From the NCBI RefSeq assembly GCF_025665335.1, contig NZ_CP106869.1:4490501-4554500 (forward strand): a stretch of 64,000 nt of DNA, in the 5' to 3' direction. Below are positions 20,060 through 29,667 of the stretch, in pieces. Made by a program: the position numbers and the translations under genes. Position 1 is the first letter of the stretch, and every line of letters begins with the position of its first letter. The notes below the pieces were generated by a model, which saw only the letters and a list, made by a program, of their open reading frames with translations, was not told the origin of the DNA and searched no databases. Source of the stretch: Xanthomonas sp. AM6. Lineage in GTDB: Bacteria > Pseudomonadota > Gammaproteobacteria > Xanthomonadales > Xanthomonadaceae.

Positions 20060-20878
20060 ATGAAACTAGAGGTGCTGTTCGACCAGTTGCACACCCTGCC
20101 GACCATCCCCAAGGTGGCGCAGGAGCTGATCCTGCAATTCGACAATCCCAAGACCAGCCTGGACAGCGTGGCGCGCAGCATCGAGCGCGATCCGGTGATC
20201 GCGGCCAAGGTGCTGCGCCTGGCCAACTCGACCCGCTTCCGCGGCGCGCGCGACTCGACCAGCGTCGAGGACGCGGCGCTGCGCCTGGGCTTCAACACCT
20301 TGCGCACGCTGGTACTGGCCTCGTCGATGACCGACGCGTTCCACGCGCCGGCCCATTTCGACCTGCGCGGGTTCTGGCTGCACAGCTTCGAGGTCGCCGG
20401 CATCTGCCGGCTGCTGGCCAAGCAGAAGGGCCTGGACGCGGAGACCGCGTTCACCTGCGGGATGATGCACAACATCGGCGAGCTGCTGATCCAGACCGGC
20501 GCGCCGGACTATGCGGCGCAGCTGCATCCGGGCGCCTCCTCCAGCGGCCGCGCCGCCGACGAGACCGTGCAACTGGGCTTCGGCTATCCGGAAGTGGGCG
20601 CCGAGCTGGCCCGGCGCTGGCACCTGCCGCAGGTGATCCAGACCGCGATCGCCTACCAGGCGCGCCCGCTGCAGGCGCCGGACAACGAACCGATGCCGCG
20701 CGTGGTGGCGCAGGCGGCGCTGGTCGCCGATGCGCTGGAAGCCCATGGCGGGGCGACCCCGGAAGCGCGGCAGGCGGTCGGCGGCCCGCTGCTGGACGAC
20801 GTGGACCTGGACGCGCTGTTCGCCGCGCTGCCGGAAGTGATCGAGGCCGACCGCGCGTTCACCGAGATGCTGCGCTGA
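20060..20878 (+). CDS. HDOD-domain signalling protein
   Basis: A 272-residue cytosolic protein that is almost entirely an HDOD domain, a catalytically dead HD relative used in signal output. Landmarks are LHTLPTIPKVAQELI near the start, SIERDPVIAAKVLRLANS, LGFNTLRTLVLASSM, and the central CGMMHNIGELLI. The last of these replaces the metal-binding HD pair seen in true phosphohydrolases. The start ATG at 20060 follows GAGGTCTCC. No receiver or other partner domain is attached, so its input is unknown. Confidence 0.85.
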   Translation: MKLEVLFDQLHTLPTIPKVAQELILQFDNPKTSLDSVARSIERDPVIAAKVLRLANSTRFRGARDSTSVEDAALRLGFNTLRTLVLASSMTDAFHAPAHFDLRGFWLHSFEVAGICRLLAKQKGLDAETAFTCGMMHNIGELLIQTGAPDYAAQLHPGASSSGRAADETVQLGFGYPEVGAELARRWHLPQVIQTAIAYQARPLQAPDNEPMPRVVAQAALVADALEAHGGATPEARQAVGGPLLDDVDLDALFAALPEVIEADRAFTEMLR

Positions 20879-20920
20879 GCGTTTTCGTTGCGCCTTCGGC
20901 AGCGAAGGCGATCGGCTTCC

Positions 20921-20993
20921 TTGTAGGAGCGGCTTCAGCCGCGACCGGGCGTTACCGGTAACGCTTGGTCGCGGCTGAAGCCGCTCCTACAGG
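20921..20993. repeat. Long hairpin of the GTAGGAGCGG repeat family
   Basis: A near-perfect stem of about 36 bp around a GTTACCGGTAAC centre, with two mismatches near the tip. It is almost the same element as at 12096-12171. It lies between the convergent HDOD gene and the flavin reductase gene. Confidence 0.88.
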
Positions 20994-21011
20994 GAATATG
21001 GAGGGCATCCG

Positions 21012-22397
21012 CTAGCCACCGCCCTCCGCCCGCAGCGCGCCGACCACGCTCGGCCACAGTTCCGACACGGTCGGATGGATCGGCACCGCCCATTGCAGCG
21101 TTTCGAACGGCTGCTCGGCGTTGATCAGGTCGAGCACGCCATGGATGGCTTCGTCGCCGTTGATGCCGAGGATCGCCGCGCCGAGGATGCGGTGGGTCTG
21201 CGCGTCGGCCACCAGTTTCATGAAGCCGGCGGTCTCGCCGTTCTCGCGCGCACGCCCGACCTGGGTCATCGGCCGCTTGGCCAGCAGCAGCGGGCGGCCG
21301 CTGGCGCGCGCCTGCGCCTCGGTCATGCCGACCCGGCCCAGCGGCGGATCGGTGTACAGCGCATAGGCGGGCACGCGCTGCGACACGCGGCGCTGGCCGC
21401 CGTCGAGCAGGTTGGCGGCGACGATCTCGTAGTCGTTGTAGGCGGTGTGGGTGAACGCGCCGCGGCCGTTGCAGTCGCCCAGCGCCCACACGCCGGCGGC
21501 GCTGGTCGCCAGCTGCTCGTCCACCTGGATGTAGCCGCGCGCGTCGGTGGCGATGCCGGCGCGGTCCAGGCCCAGGTCGTCGGTATTGGGCTGCCGCCCC
21601 ATCGCCAGCAGCACATGGCTGGCCACCACGTCCGGCGCGCCCTCGCGGCACTCCACCTGCACCGCCACGCCCTGCGCGTGCGGCGCGAAGGCGATGCACT
21701 GCGCGCCGGTCCGCACCGTCACGCCCTCGCCTTCCAGCACCGTGCGGATGCAGTCGGACACGTCCTCGTCCTCGCGCGCGATCAGCCGTGGCTGCTGCTC
21801 GACCACGGTGACCTGCGCGCCCAGGCGGCGGAAGATCTGCGCGAACTCCAGGCCGATGTAGCTGCCGCCGACCACCGCCAGGTGCCGCGGCACCTCGCGC
21901 AACTGCAGAATCGAGGTGTTGGTCAGGTAGTCGATCCGCTCCACGCCCGGCAGCGCCGGCACGTGCGCGCGCCCGCCGACGTTGAGGAAGATCCTCGGCG
22001 CGGTGATGGCCTCTTCGCCCACGCGCAGCCGCTGCGGCGCCTCGAAGCGGGCATGGCCGCGCAACAGGGTCAGCCCGTGCATGCCGCCCAGCCACTGCTC
22101 CAGGTTGTCGCGCGCGCCGTGCGTGACCGCGTGCGCGCGCGCCATCACCCGCGCGATGTCGATGCCGACCTCTCCCTGCAGCTGCACGCCGTAGTCGGCG
22201 GCGCGGCGCGCCAGGTGCGCCACGCGCGCGCTGGCGACCAGGGTCTTGGTCGGCATGCAGCCGGTGTTGACGCAGGTGCCGCCGACCAGCTGCCGCTCGA
22301 CCAGCGCCACCTGCATCCCGGCCGCGACCAGGCGCGCGGCCAGCGACGGGCCGGCCTGGCCGGCGCCGACCACGATCGCGTCGAACGCGCGGCTCAT
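21012..22397 (-). CDS. FAD-dependent pyridine nucleotide-disulfide oxidoreductase
   Basis: A 461-residue class I flavin disulfide reductase of the mercuric reductase/dihydrolipoamide dehydrogenase type. It shows AIVVGAGQAGPSLAARL (FAD), the redox-active GGTCVNTGCMPTK, a second Rossmann motif VVGGSYIGLEFAQ, WALGDCNGRGAFTH, and the C-terminal base in VPIHPTVSELWP. No heavy-metal-binding N-terminal domain or C-terminal Cys pair is present, so mercury reduction is unlikely. The start ATG at 22397 overlaps the preceding membrane gene by four bases (ATGA), so the two are co-translated. The substrate is unknown. Confidence 0.88.
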   Translation of the reverse strand: MSRAFDAIVVGAGQAGPSLAARLVAAGMQVALVERQLVGGTCVNTGCMPTKTLVASARVAHLARRAADYGVQLQGEVGIDIARVMARAHAVTHGARDNLEQWLGGMHGLTLLRGHARFEAPQRLRVGEEAITAPRIFLNVGGRAHVPALPGVERIDYLTNTSILQLREVPRHLAVVGGSYIGLEFAQIFRRLGAQVTVVEQQPRLIAREDEDVSDCIRTVLEGEGVTVRTGAQCIAFAPHAQGVAVQVECREGAPDVVASHVLLAMGRQPNTDDLGLDRAGIATDARGYIQVDEQLATSAAGVWALGDCNGRGAFTHTAYNDYEIVAANLLDGGQRRVSQRVPAYALYTDPPLGRVGMTEAQARASGRPLLLAKRPMTQVGRARENGETAGFMKLVADAQTHRILGAAILGINGDEAIHGVLDLINAEQPFETLQWAVPIHPTVSELWPSVVGALRAEGGG

Positions 22398-22858
22398 CGC
22401 AGCAGCGCCATGGCGAGCACGCCGAGCGCGAGCGCCGCAGCGTCCTCGAGCAGCGCGGCCGGCTGGTCGCGGCCGAAGCGGCGCGCCATCGCCGCGCGCG
22501 CCGCCGCGCCGCCGAACGTGCCGAACACCGCGCCCAGCGCACCGGCGACCATCGCCGCCACCCACAGCCCACCCGTCATGCCCACCGCCGCGCCGCACAG
22601 GCCGCCCATCACCAGGCGCGTGCCGAACTGCAGCGGCACCTTGCGGCTGGGCGTGCCCGGCAACTGGTCGGTCACCAGCTCGGCGATGGCCAGCAGCGAG
22701 ACGATCCACGGCGTGAAGCGCCAGCCGAGGAAGGCCAGCGGCGTGCCGATCAGCGGCAGCACGCCGAGGCTGGCGGCCCAGCTGACCACGGCCGGCGCGG
22801 TCATCGCGCGCAGGCCGGCGACGATTCCGATCAACAGCGCGACGACGAGCAGGCTCAT
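22394..22858 (-). CDS. DUF4126-like small membrane protein
   Basis: A 154-residue protein of about four or five hydrophobic segments (SLLVVALLIGIVAGLRAMTA, LGVLPLIGTPLAFLGW, WIVSLLAIAELV, LGAVFGTFGGAAARAAM). The GLRAMTAPA and ELVTDQLPGTPSRK motifs match DUF4126 proteins. It overlaps the flavin disulfide reductase by four bases, so the pair is an operon, perhaps with membrane-associated redox chemistry. That link is inferred from context only. Confidence 0.75.
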   Translation of the reverse strand: MSLLVVALLIGIVAGLRAMTAPAVVSWAASLGVLPLIGTPLAFLGWRFTPWIVSLLAIAELVTDQLPGTPSRKVPLQFGTRLVMGGLCGAAVGMTGGLWVAAMVAGALGAVFGTFGGAAARAAMARRFGRDQPAALLEDAAALALGVLAMALLR

Positions 22859-23002
22859 GAGGGCGACTCCAGCGGCTGAGGTAGGAAACCGGACGACCCG
22901 GCACGCGCGGCGCAGGGCGCGCGGCAGCGCCCCTCGAGTATAGGCAGCATGGCGCGGCGCCCGCCATGCACCGCCGAGATGCGCACGCGCATGCAATGCG
23001 GC

Positions 23003-24313
23003 TCAGGCGGGTGTAGCCGGCTTCGCGCGCCTGGCGGCCCTGGCCGGTTTCGCGCGCCGGGCCGGCGCGGTGGGATTGGCGGTGTCGGCGAGCTTGAGAG
23101 AACGCGCTGGTTTGGTCGGCTTGGTCGGCTTGACCGCCTTGGCGGCCTTGGTCGCCTTGGCCGGTTTAGCCGCCTTGGGCGCCTTGGTCACAGGGGGCGC
23201 CCCAGTCTCCCTGGTCGATTTGATCGCCTTGACTGCCTTGGTCGCCCTGGTCGACCCGACAGCACCAGGCGCCTTGGTCGCACCGGTCGCCTTCGCCGCT
23301 TTGGGCGCTTTCCCGGCCCTGGCGGAGCGCGTTGACCCGGCCGACGTCGCGGTGGCCGCAGTAGCCGCGACCTTCGCGGTCCTGGCGGTTTTCGTCGGCG
23401 CGGCCGGCTTGGCCGCTTTCCCGGTCCTTGCAGCGCGCGTCGACTCGGCCGCCGGTGCGGCCTTCGCGGCCCTGCCGGTTTTCTTCGCGGGCACTGCCTT
23501 GTCATCGGCCGCCGCGTCCCCGCCCTGCGCCGACGCCTTCACCATGACCCAGGTCGGCGCATGGTCGCTGGCATGCGGCAGGTCGCGCACCCAGCGGTCC
23601 ACGTCGGCGTCGAGCAGGCGCGCGGCCAACGGCGGGTTCAGCAGCAGATGGTCGATGCGCAGGCCGGCGTTGCGTTGCCAGTGCTGGCGGAAGTAATCCC
23701 AGAACGTGTAGATCCGCGCATCGCCATGGCGCTGGCGCAGGCTGTCGGTCCAGCCCTGCGCCAGCAGGTCCGCGTAGGCCTGGCGGCTTTCCGGCTGCAG
23801 CAGCGCATCGCGCCGCCACGACTTGGGATCGTAGATGTCCTCGTCGGTCGGCACCACGTTGAAATCGCCGATCAAGGCCACCGGATGCGGCAGCGCGACC
23901 AGTTGCCGCGCATGCCGCTGCAGCCGCGCGAACCAGTCCAGCTTGTAGTCGAACTTCGGCCCCGGCTGCGGATTGCCGTTGGGCAGGTACAGGCAGCCGA
24001 CCAGCACGCCATGCGCCATCGCCTCCAGGTAGCGGCTCTGCGTATCGCGCGCATCGCCCGGCAGGCCGCGCCGACTCTCCACCGGGTCGCTGCCCTTGGC
24101 GAGGATCGCCACCCCGTTCCAGGCCGACTGCCCCATCCACAGCGCGCCATAGCCGGCGGCATGGATCTCGTTGAGCGGGAAACCCGCATCCACGCTCTTG
24201 AGTTCCTGCAGCCCGACGATGTCCGGCGCCTCGCGCCGCAACCATTCCAGCAGCTGCGGCAGGCGGCTGCGGATGCCGTTGACGTTGTACGTGGCGATCT
24301 TGAGCGTCTTCAT
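23003..24313 (-). CDS. xth: Exonuclease III with long Lys/Ala/Pro-rich C-terminal tail
   Basis: DNA repair nuclease (AP endonuclease, 3'-5' exonuclease) of the EEP family. The catalytic domain covers residues 1-260: YNVNG at 9-13, QELK with Glu37, YLPNGN with Tyr109, GDFN with Asp150 and Asn152, RIDH with Asp221, and SDHAP with Asp250/His251. About 175 further residues of repeated AKAAK, TKAPK and PTKPTKPA units follow, strongly basic and probably disordered like histone H1 tails. Ordinary exonuclease III ends near residue 260-270. The tail may bind DNA non-specifically. An alternative start a few codons upstream is less likely. Confidence 0.9.
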   Translation of the reverse strand: MKTLKIATYNVNGIRSRLPQLLEWLRREAPDIVGLQELKSVDAGFPLNEIHAAGYGALWMGQSAWNGVAILAKGSDPVESRRGLPGDARDTQSRYLEAMAHGVLVGCLYLPNGNPQPGPKFDYKLDWFARLQRHARQLVALPHPVALIGDFNVVPTDEDIYDPKSWRRDALLQPESRQAYADLLAQGWTDSLRQRHGDARIYTFWDYFRQHWQRNAGLRIDHLLLNPPLAARLLDADVDRWVRDLPHASDHAPTWVMVKASAQGGDAAADDKAVPAKKTGRAAKAAPAAESTRAARTGKAAKPAAPTKTARTAKVAATAATATSAGSTRSARAGKAPKAAKATGATKAPGAVGSTRATKAVKAIKSTRETGAPPVTKAPKAAKPAKATKAAKAVKPTKPTKPARSLKLADTANPTAPARRAKPARAARRAKPATPA

Positions 24314-24389
24314 CGCATGCGCCGTTGCAGAACCGGTCATCACCTTGCCCAAGCTAGGCTCGGCGCATCGTGAAAATCGGGAGCGCGGC

Positions 24390-24590
24390 ATGACCCCACT
24401 GGACAAACCGTTGCGCCGGGAACTGGAGATCGACGGCACGCCCTATACGCTGACCATCGACCCGGAAGGCCTGAAACTCACCGAAAAAGGCCGCCGCAAG
24501 GGCCTGGAACTGCGCTGGAGCGAGCTGGTCAGCGGCGACGCCGCACTGGCCACTGCGCTGCAAGCCTCCCTCGCCACCGCCAAGAAATGA
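24390..24590 (+). CDS. Conserved small protein, function unknown
   Basis: A 66-residue cytosolic protein with a compact beta-hairpin character (RRELEIDGTPYTLTIDPEGL, then TEKGRRKGLELRWSELVSGD) and an alanine-rich helix at the end. The ATG at 24390 follows GGGAGCGCGGC. It is divergent from the exonuclease III gene, with 76 bp between the starts. No family is recognised with confidence. Confidence 0.7.
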   Translation: MTPLDKPLRRELEIDGTPYTLTIDPEGLKLTEKGRRKGLELRWSELVSGDAALATALQASLATAKK

Positions 24591-24726
24591 CGCCAGGGAC
24601 GGCCGCGCCGCGTGGCCGCACAAAGCGCGGACCACGCAAGGGGCGCGGCCGCGGCCGGCCCGCCAGATGCCGTCGGCCCGCCCCGGTGGTATTTTCGCCC
24701 GACCGCCAACGGCAAGGAGCAGGCAG

Positions 24727-25212
24727 ATGCAATCGAGCGACGGCACCGATCCTCGGGTGGGCCTGCGCCCGCGGTCCATGCGGCTGCCGCACATGGCCGT
24801 GCTGGCGCTGGCCGCCCTGGCCGGCAGCGCCAGTGCGCAACAGGACGCGTTGCGGATCGTGACCAGGACCGTCCATGCGGCGGGCACGCCGGAATGGCGC
24901 CAGATCCGCGAGTGGCTGCTGCAGCATCCCGAGACGATCAACGGCAAGCGACTGGGCGATCCCGACCAGCTTAGCGCGGTGAGCCTGGACTACAGCGCCG
25001 GCAAGCCGGCCGCCACCCGTACGGTGCCGCGGCCCGTGCCCTTGCCCGCGACCGGGACGCCCGGCGACAGCATCGCCATCGCGTCGTGCGCACAGGGGTA
25101 TCTGCAGTCATGGAAGTACGGCGTGGACGACAGTCCGCAGCACCGCTGGAGCCTGCAGTCCTATTCGCTGACGTTGAGCGCCGCGTGTCCGGACGGTGCC
25201 GGCGCGGGCTGA
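24727..25212 (+). CDS. Secreted protein of unknown function
   Basis: A 161-residue product. An N-terminal extension precedes a signal sequence (MRLPHMAVLALAALAGSASA, cleaved before QQD). The mature chain has a short helical region (GTPEWRQIREWLLQHPETIN) and a C-terminal beta-type region with two cysteines (IASCAQGYLQSW and SAACPDGAG) that could pair. An AAGGAG at 24714-24719 suits the ATG at 24727; the internal ATG at the signal sequence is an alternative. No family is recognised. Confidence 0.7.
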   Translation: MQSSDGTDPRVGLRPRSMRLPHMAVLALAALAGSASAQQDALRIVTRTVHAAGTPEWRQIREWLLQHPETINGKRLGDPDQLSAVSLDYSAGKPAATRTVPRPVPLPATGTPGDSIAIASCAQGYLQSWKYGVDDSPQHRWSLQSYSLTLSAACPDGAGAG

Positions 25213-25486
25213 CGTCCGCTAGCGCGTGCGATCGGTTCGGGCGGCCGGCGCTTTCCAGGGCGCCGCAGCCACAATGGCCTGTTGGCCGGAAACCGCCACG
25301 GCGCTTCGATCGGCGCCAGAGCACCGCGCGGGCAGGCGGCCTTGCGCCCGGATCGCACCGCTTCACGCCGGGAGATCGCCCAGCGGCCGCACTTTCCCCG
25401 CTGCAACCGCTTGTCGATTCCGAACACGCTCGTACGTCGTATCCAGCAAGGCGCCCATCCCGGTGCGCCGGACTTCGGAGGTTCCC

Positions 25487-25843
25487 ATGTCGTATGTCGA
25501 TGGTTTCGTGTTGGCCGTGCCCACCGCCAACAAGCAGAAGTTCCTCGAACACGCGCGCATCGACTCGGTGTTCATCGAGCACGGCGCGCTGCGCGTGCTC
25601 GAATGCTGGGCCGACGACGTGCCGCACGGCCAGCAGACCGATTTCTACCGCGCGGTGGAGGCCAAGGACGACGAGACGGTGGTGTTCTCGTGGATCGAGT
25701 GGCCGGACAAGGCCACCCGCGACGCCGGCATGCAGAAGATGATGGAGGACCCGCGCGCGGATCCTGCCGTCAATCCGATGCCGTTCGACGGCAAGCGCAT
25801 GATCTACGGCGGCTTCGTTCCGGTGCTGGAATTGAACAGATAG
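25487..25843 (+). CDS. DUF1428 (YbaA-like) protein
   Basis: A 118-residue cytosolic protein with the family opening MSYVDGFVLAVPTANK and the late PFDGKRMIYGGFVPVLE block. The ferredoxin-like fold resembles small dimeric alpha/beta-barrel proteins. The biological role is unknown. The start has a good CGGAGG ribosome site at 25476-25481. It stands alone, and the 270 bp upstream hold nothing recognisable. Confidence 0.85.
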   Translation: MSYVDGFVLAVPTANKQKFLEHARIDSVFIEHGALRVLECWADDVPHGQQTDFYRAVEAKDDETVVFSWIEWPDKATRDAGMQKMMEDPRADPAVNPMPFDGKRMIYGGFVPVLELNR

Positions 25844-25954
25844 CGCGCAGGCGGCCGACGCGCGGCCATCGCTGCGCGGCCACCGCGGCATGTGGCCTGC
25901 GCGTGCCGCCGCATGCCGCGGCGACGGCGACGGCGACGCAGCGCGGCGGCGCGC

Positions 25955-28102
25955 TCAGAACCGGTAGCTGAAGCTCAGCGTCGCATTGCGCCCGGCGGCG
26001 TAGTACAGGTTGCTGTATTCGTCCAGCACGAAATACTTGCGGTCCAGCAGGTTGTTCGCGTTGAACTGCAGCGAGGCCTGCGCGTTGATGGCGTAGCGCG
26101 CCATCGCACTGAGCAGCGTCACCGAGGCCTGGTCCACGTGCTGCGGGCCGCTGGGGCCGTCCACCGCGGCATGGCTGGCGGACTGCCAATTGGCGCCGCC
26201 GCCCACGGTGAGCCGCTGCCATGCGCCGGGCAGCCGGTAGGTGGTGAACAGGCGCACCAGCGTGCGCGGCAGCGCGGTGCGCAGGTCGGCGCCGTCCGGG
26301 CCCTCCAGCTCGAAATGCGACCAGCCCAGCGACGCGCTCCAGTCCTCGCTCAGCTCGCCCGACGCTTCCAGTTCGAAGCCGCGCGAGCGCGTGCCGTCCA
26401 CCGCGACGTAGGCCTGGGTCAGGCCGTCGGGCAGGGTCTGGCCGACGTCGGCCTCGGCCACGTTGTCCTGGCGGGTGTCGAACAGCACCAGCGCGGTGTT
26501 GAGCCGGCCGCCGAAATGGCGGCCCTTGATCCCGATCTCGCGGCTGCTGCCCAGCACCGGATCGAGGAAGCTGCCGTCGCGGCGGCGGTTGTCCTGCGGG
26601 TCGAAGATCTCGGTATAGCTGACGAACGCCGAATACACCGGGGTGATCGCGTAGACCAGCCCGGCGTAGGGCACGGTCTTGCGATGGTCGTGGCGGAACA
26701 CGCCGCTGTAGAGGTCGTCGGTGTCGTTCTTCCAGCGGCTGTAGCGGGCGCCGGCGATCAGCGTCAACGGCTCGGCCAGCGACAGGCGCGCGGCGGCGTA
26801 GGCGCCCTGCTGGTCGGTGCGGATCGCGGTGACCTTGTCGGCGTCGGCGGCGAACTGCGGATACGGATAATCGCCATTCCACTGCAGGAAATCGCCGACC
26901 GGCGCCAGCGCCTCGGTGGCGTTCACCCACGAGGCCCTGGTGTAGCGCGATTCGCTCAGGCCCAGCACCAGTTCGTGTTCGCGGCCCCAGGCCTGGAACG
27001 GCCCGGACGCGTACACGTCGAGCATGTCCTGGCGGCCGCGGTCGCGGCTGCGGTAGGCGGACGGCTCCACGGTCTGCCCGGTGGCGCGGTTCGGGAACCC
27101 GTAGACGTAGAACAGCGCCATGTCGCCGTCGGTCTTGCGATGGCTGGCCATGGCCCGCAGCAGCCAGCCGTTGCCGAACGCGTGCCTGAGATCGGCGAAG
27201 GCGGTAGCGGTGGTGGTGTCCCAATAGGTCCAGTCCGCGGCGCTGCTGAAACCGCGCGGCCACTCCAGGAAACTGCCGTCGTCGTAGAACACCGGGTAGC
27301 TGCCCCAGGTGACGCCCTTGGGCCGGTTTTTCTGGTAGTCGTAGCCCACGCTCAGCGTGGTGGCATCGCCCAGGTCGGCGTCGACCACGCCGTACAGCAC
27401 GGTCTTCTTCTTGCTGTAGCTGTCCAGGTAGGAATCGCCCTGCTCGTAGGCGCCGACCAGGCGGCCGCGCACGCTGCCGTCGGCGGTCAGCGGCGCGGCG
27501 ACGTCGGCGCTGCCGCGCCAGGTGTCCCACGATCCCGCGCTCAGCGACGCGTCGGCCTGCAGCGTGCGGCTGTCGGCGCGCTTGCGCACGAAGTTGATCG
27601 TCGCCGACGGGCTGCCGGCGCCGGTGAGCAGGCCGCTGGCCCCGCGCAGCACTTCGATGCGCTCGTAGATCGCAGTGTCCAGGCTGGCGTCGGCGGACCC
27701 GGAATTCAGCCCAGGCGCGACCGGCACGCCGTCGTAGGCCATGTTCTCCACGGGGAAGCCGCGCGCATAGAACAGCACGCGCTCGGTGTCGTAGGCGTTG
27801 GACGACACCCCGGTGACGTTGTCGAGCACCTCGCGCACCGAGGTCAGGTGCTGGTCCTCGATCCGCTGCGCGGTGACGATGCTGACCGATTGCGGCGTCT
27901 GCTGCGGCGTCAGCGACAGGCGTGTGGCCGCCGCGGTCTGTTCGACCGTGTAGGAGCGTGCGCGTTCGCCCTTGACGTTGATCGCGTCCAGCGTGGTCGG
28001 ATCGGCGGCGTCCGGCTGCGCCGCGGCCGACACCGCGATGGACAAGCCGACGGACAGCACGCTCAAACGCAGTGCGGCGGCGCGGAGATGGAAAACGGAC
28101 AT
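25955..28102 (-). CDS. TonB-dependent siderophore receptor (FhuE/FpvA type)
   Basis: A 715-residue outer-membrane receptor. A signal peptide ends near AAAQ, followed by a TonB-box-like segment (TLDAINVKG), the plug (TPQSVSIVTAQRIEDQHLTS, then FYARGFPVENMAYDGVPVAP) and a 22-strand barrel closing with LSFSYRF. The plug features fit the ferric-siderophore subfamily that includes FhuE and FpvA, without the extra N-terminal signalling domain. The ligand cannot be read. No Fur-type palindrome was seen in the upstream 100 bp. Confidence 0.88.
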   Translation of the reverse strand: MSVFHLRAAALRLSVLSVGLSIAVSAAAQPDAADPTTLDAINVKGERARSYTVEQTAAATRLSLTPQQTPQSVSIVTAQRIEDQHLTSVREVLDNVTGVSSNAYDTERVLFYARGFPVENMAYDGVPVAPGLNSGSADASLDTAIYERIEVLRGASGLLTGAGSPSATINFVRKRADSRTLQADASLSAGSWDTWRGSADVAAPLTADGSVRGRLVGAYEQGDSYLDSYSKKKTVLYGVVDADLGDATTLSVGYDYQKNRPKGVTWGSYPVFYDDGSFLEWPRGFSSAADWTYWDTTTATAFADLRHAFGNGWLLRAMASHRKTDGDMALFYVYGFPNRATGQTVEPSAYRSRDRGRQDMLDVYASGPFQAWGREHELVLGLSESRYTRASWVNATEALAPVGDFLQWNGDYPYPQFAADADKVTAIRTDQQGAYAAARLSLAEPLTLIAGARYSRWKNDTDDLYSGVFRHDHRKTVPYAGLVYAITPVYSAFVSYTEIFDPQDNRRRDGSFLDPVLGSSREIGIKGRHFGGRLNTALVLFDTRQDNVAEADVGQTLPDGLTQAYVAVDGTRSRGFELEASGELSEDWSASLGWSHFELEGPDGADLRTALPRTLVRLFTTYRLPGAWQRLTVGGGANWQSASHAAVDGPSGPQHVDQASVTLLSAMARYAINAQASLQFNANNLLDRKYFVLDEYSNLYYAAGRNATLSFSYRF

Positions 28103-28492
28103 GGCAAAACCCCTGGATGAAGTGAGCCACAGGCAGGCGGCCTGTGCGGACTCTCACGACTGGGGCTGGCGGGGAACCACTGCTTGCGCGTCGTCAAGGC
28201 CGCCAGTTTAGCGCAGCGTGTGCCGCCTCTTACAGCGCCCGCACCGGCCTGCATGCCTGCGCCAGCATGCTTCGTCCCTTCTCCCATCGGGACCACGGCA
28301 CTGTGGCGCGAAGCGCCGGATGCGGGTGCGCGCGGAACTCATGCGCCTGAATCGCACGAAGCTTCTCCCGTACCCTCACCCCCTACGCCTCTCGCGGCGG
28401 GAGAGGGGCTCAGCGCCGTTGCGCGCATCGGTGCCGCGGCGGCGCGGTAAACTGCGCGCTGCATCCAGCGGCGCCCGCGCCCCTTCCACGCC
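28103..28492. other. Divergent intergenic region with one CCCTCTCCC-type repeat
   Basis: 390 bp between the receptor and plsC starts. A repeat unit occupies about 28369-28410 (CCCTCACCCCC then CTCTCGCGGCGGGAGAGGGG). No gene is supported; both promoters must lie here. Confidence 0.6.
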
Positions 28493-29326
28493 ATGCACGT
28501 CGCCCACCCGCGGACCGCGTCCCGCCCCCTCCTCGCCTCCATTCGCCTGCTCGCCAAGCTCGCCGCCTTCCTGCTGGCCAGCGCGGCGCTGATCCCGCTG
28601 CAGTGGCTGTGCATGCGCTTCACCCGCGGGCGCGGCGCCTTCGTGCTGCCGCGGCTGTGGTTCGCCTGCCTGCGCGCGCTGCTGGGCCTCCGCGTGGAGA
28701 CGGTGGGCGCGCCGCGACGCGGCGGCGGCACGCTGTTCGTCGGCAACCACGTCTCGCATTTCGACATCGTGGTGCTGGGCAGCCTGCTGCACGCGCGCTT
28801 CATCGCCAAGAACGACATGGAACGCTGGCCGGGGATGCGGCATCTCGGCGCGCTGGCGCAGACCGTGTTCGTCAGCCGCCGCCGGATCGACGCGGCCAAC
28901 GTGGCCGCGGCCGTCGCCGCGCAGATCCGTCCCGACCACGACGTGGTGCTGTTCGCCGAAGGCACCACCTCCTCCGGCGAACGCGTCGCCCCGTTCAAGT
29001 CGAGCCTGTTCTCGCTGTTCCTGGGCGGCGACGCCAACGGCCGGCCGTGGACGCTGCAACCGTTCACGCTGGACGTGCTGTCGGTCGATGGCCGCCCCCT
29101 GGCGCACGGCGGCGACCGCGACGCCTACGCGTTCTACGGCGCGATGCGGGCCGGCGCCCACGTCGCGCGCTTCCTGCGCCTGTCCGGCGCCGTGGTGCGG
29201 GTGACCTTCCACGCGCCGATCGCCGTCGGCCACGGCGCGGACCGCAAGGCGCTGGCGAAGCAGGTGCATGCGATCGTGGCCTCGGCACTGGTGGCCGGCC
29301 GGGCGCCCGACATGTCGCCAGGCTGA
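28493..29326 (+). CDS. plsC: 1-acyl-sn-glycerol-3-phosphate acyltransferase
   Basis: A 277-residue lysophosphatidate acyltransferase that adds the second acyl chain in phospholipid synthesis at the inner membrane. It has an N-terminal hydrophobic helix (LLAKLAAFLLASAALI). The HX4D motif lies in NHVSHFDIVV, followed by RFIAKNDMERWPGMRHLG, the FAEGTTSSGERV motif IV region and an F-x-P-F-T segment. The order and spacing are typical of the PlsC family. The ATG at 28493 gives a normal N-terminus. Confidence 0.88.
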   Translation: MHVAHPRTASRPLLASIRLLAKLAAFLLASAALIPLQWLCMRFTRGRGAFVLPRLWFACLRALLGLRVETVGAPRRGGGTLFVGNHVSHFDIVVLGSLLHARFIAKNDMERWPGMRHLGALAQTVFVSRRRIDAANVAAAVAAQIRPDHDVVLFAEGTTSSGERVAPFKSSLFSLFLGGDANGRPWTLQPFTLDVLSVDGRPLAHGGDRDAYAFYGAMRAGAHVARFLRLSGAVVRVTFHAPIAVGHGADRKALAKQVHAIVASALVAGRAPDMSPG

Positions 29327-29667
29327 AAGCGCGGCGAACCCTCCGCGTTGCAGGGCGGCGCGTGCGTCGGCGGCTGCGGGTGCGATCGACGTACGAAGCC
29401 GCGCCGCATCGCTGGCGTGCGTGGCGATTGCGGCTTGCTTCCGCATCGCGCGCAAGCCGCGTGCGATGCACTGGCGATTTTTTCGCGACGCCGGCGGCGC
29501 CAGTACAGAAGCGAATCGGAGGCACGTGCTTGGCGTGGTGGACGCGGCGTCCGGCTTGCCGTACCCGGTTCGTGTCACGCAGACGACATCGGGACTTCCT
29601 AGCCTGCTTCCAGCGCCGGCAGCCGACGCCGCGAAGGAAGCTCGCCATCGAAGTCCTGCTGTGGAGC

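Noticed and set aside
21012-22397. Mercuric reductase assignment for the flavin disulfide reductase
   Set aside because: The C-terminal vicinal cysteines and N-terminal metal-binding domain of MerA are missing and no mer genes are nearby.
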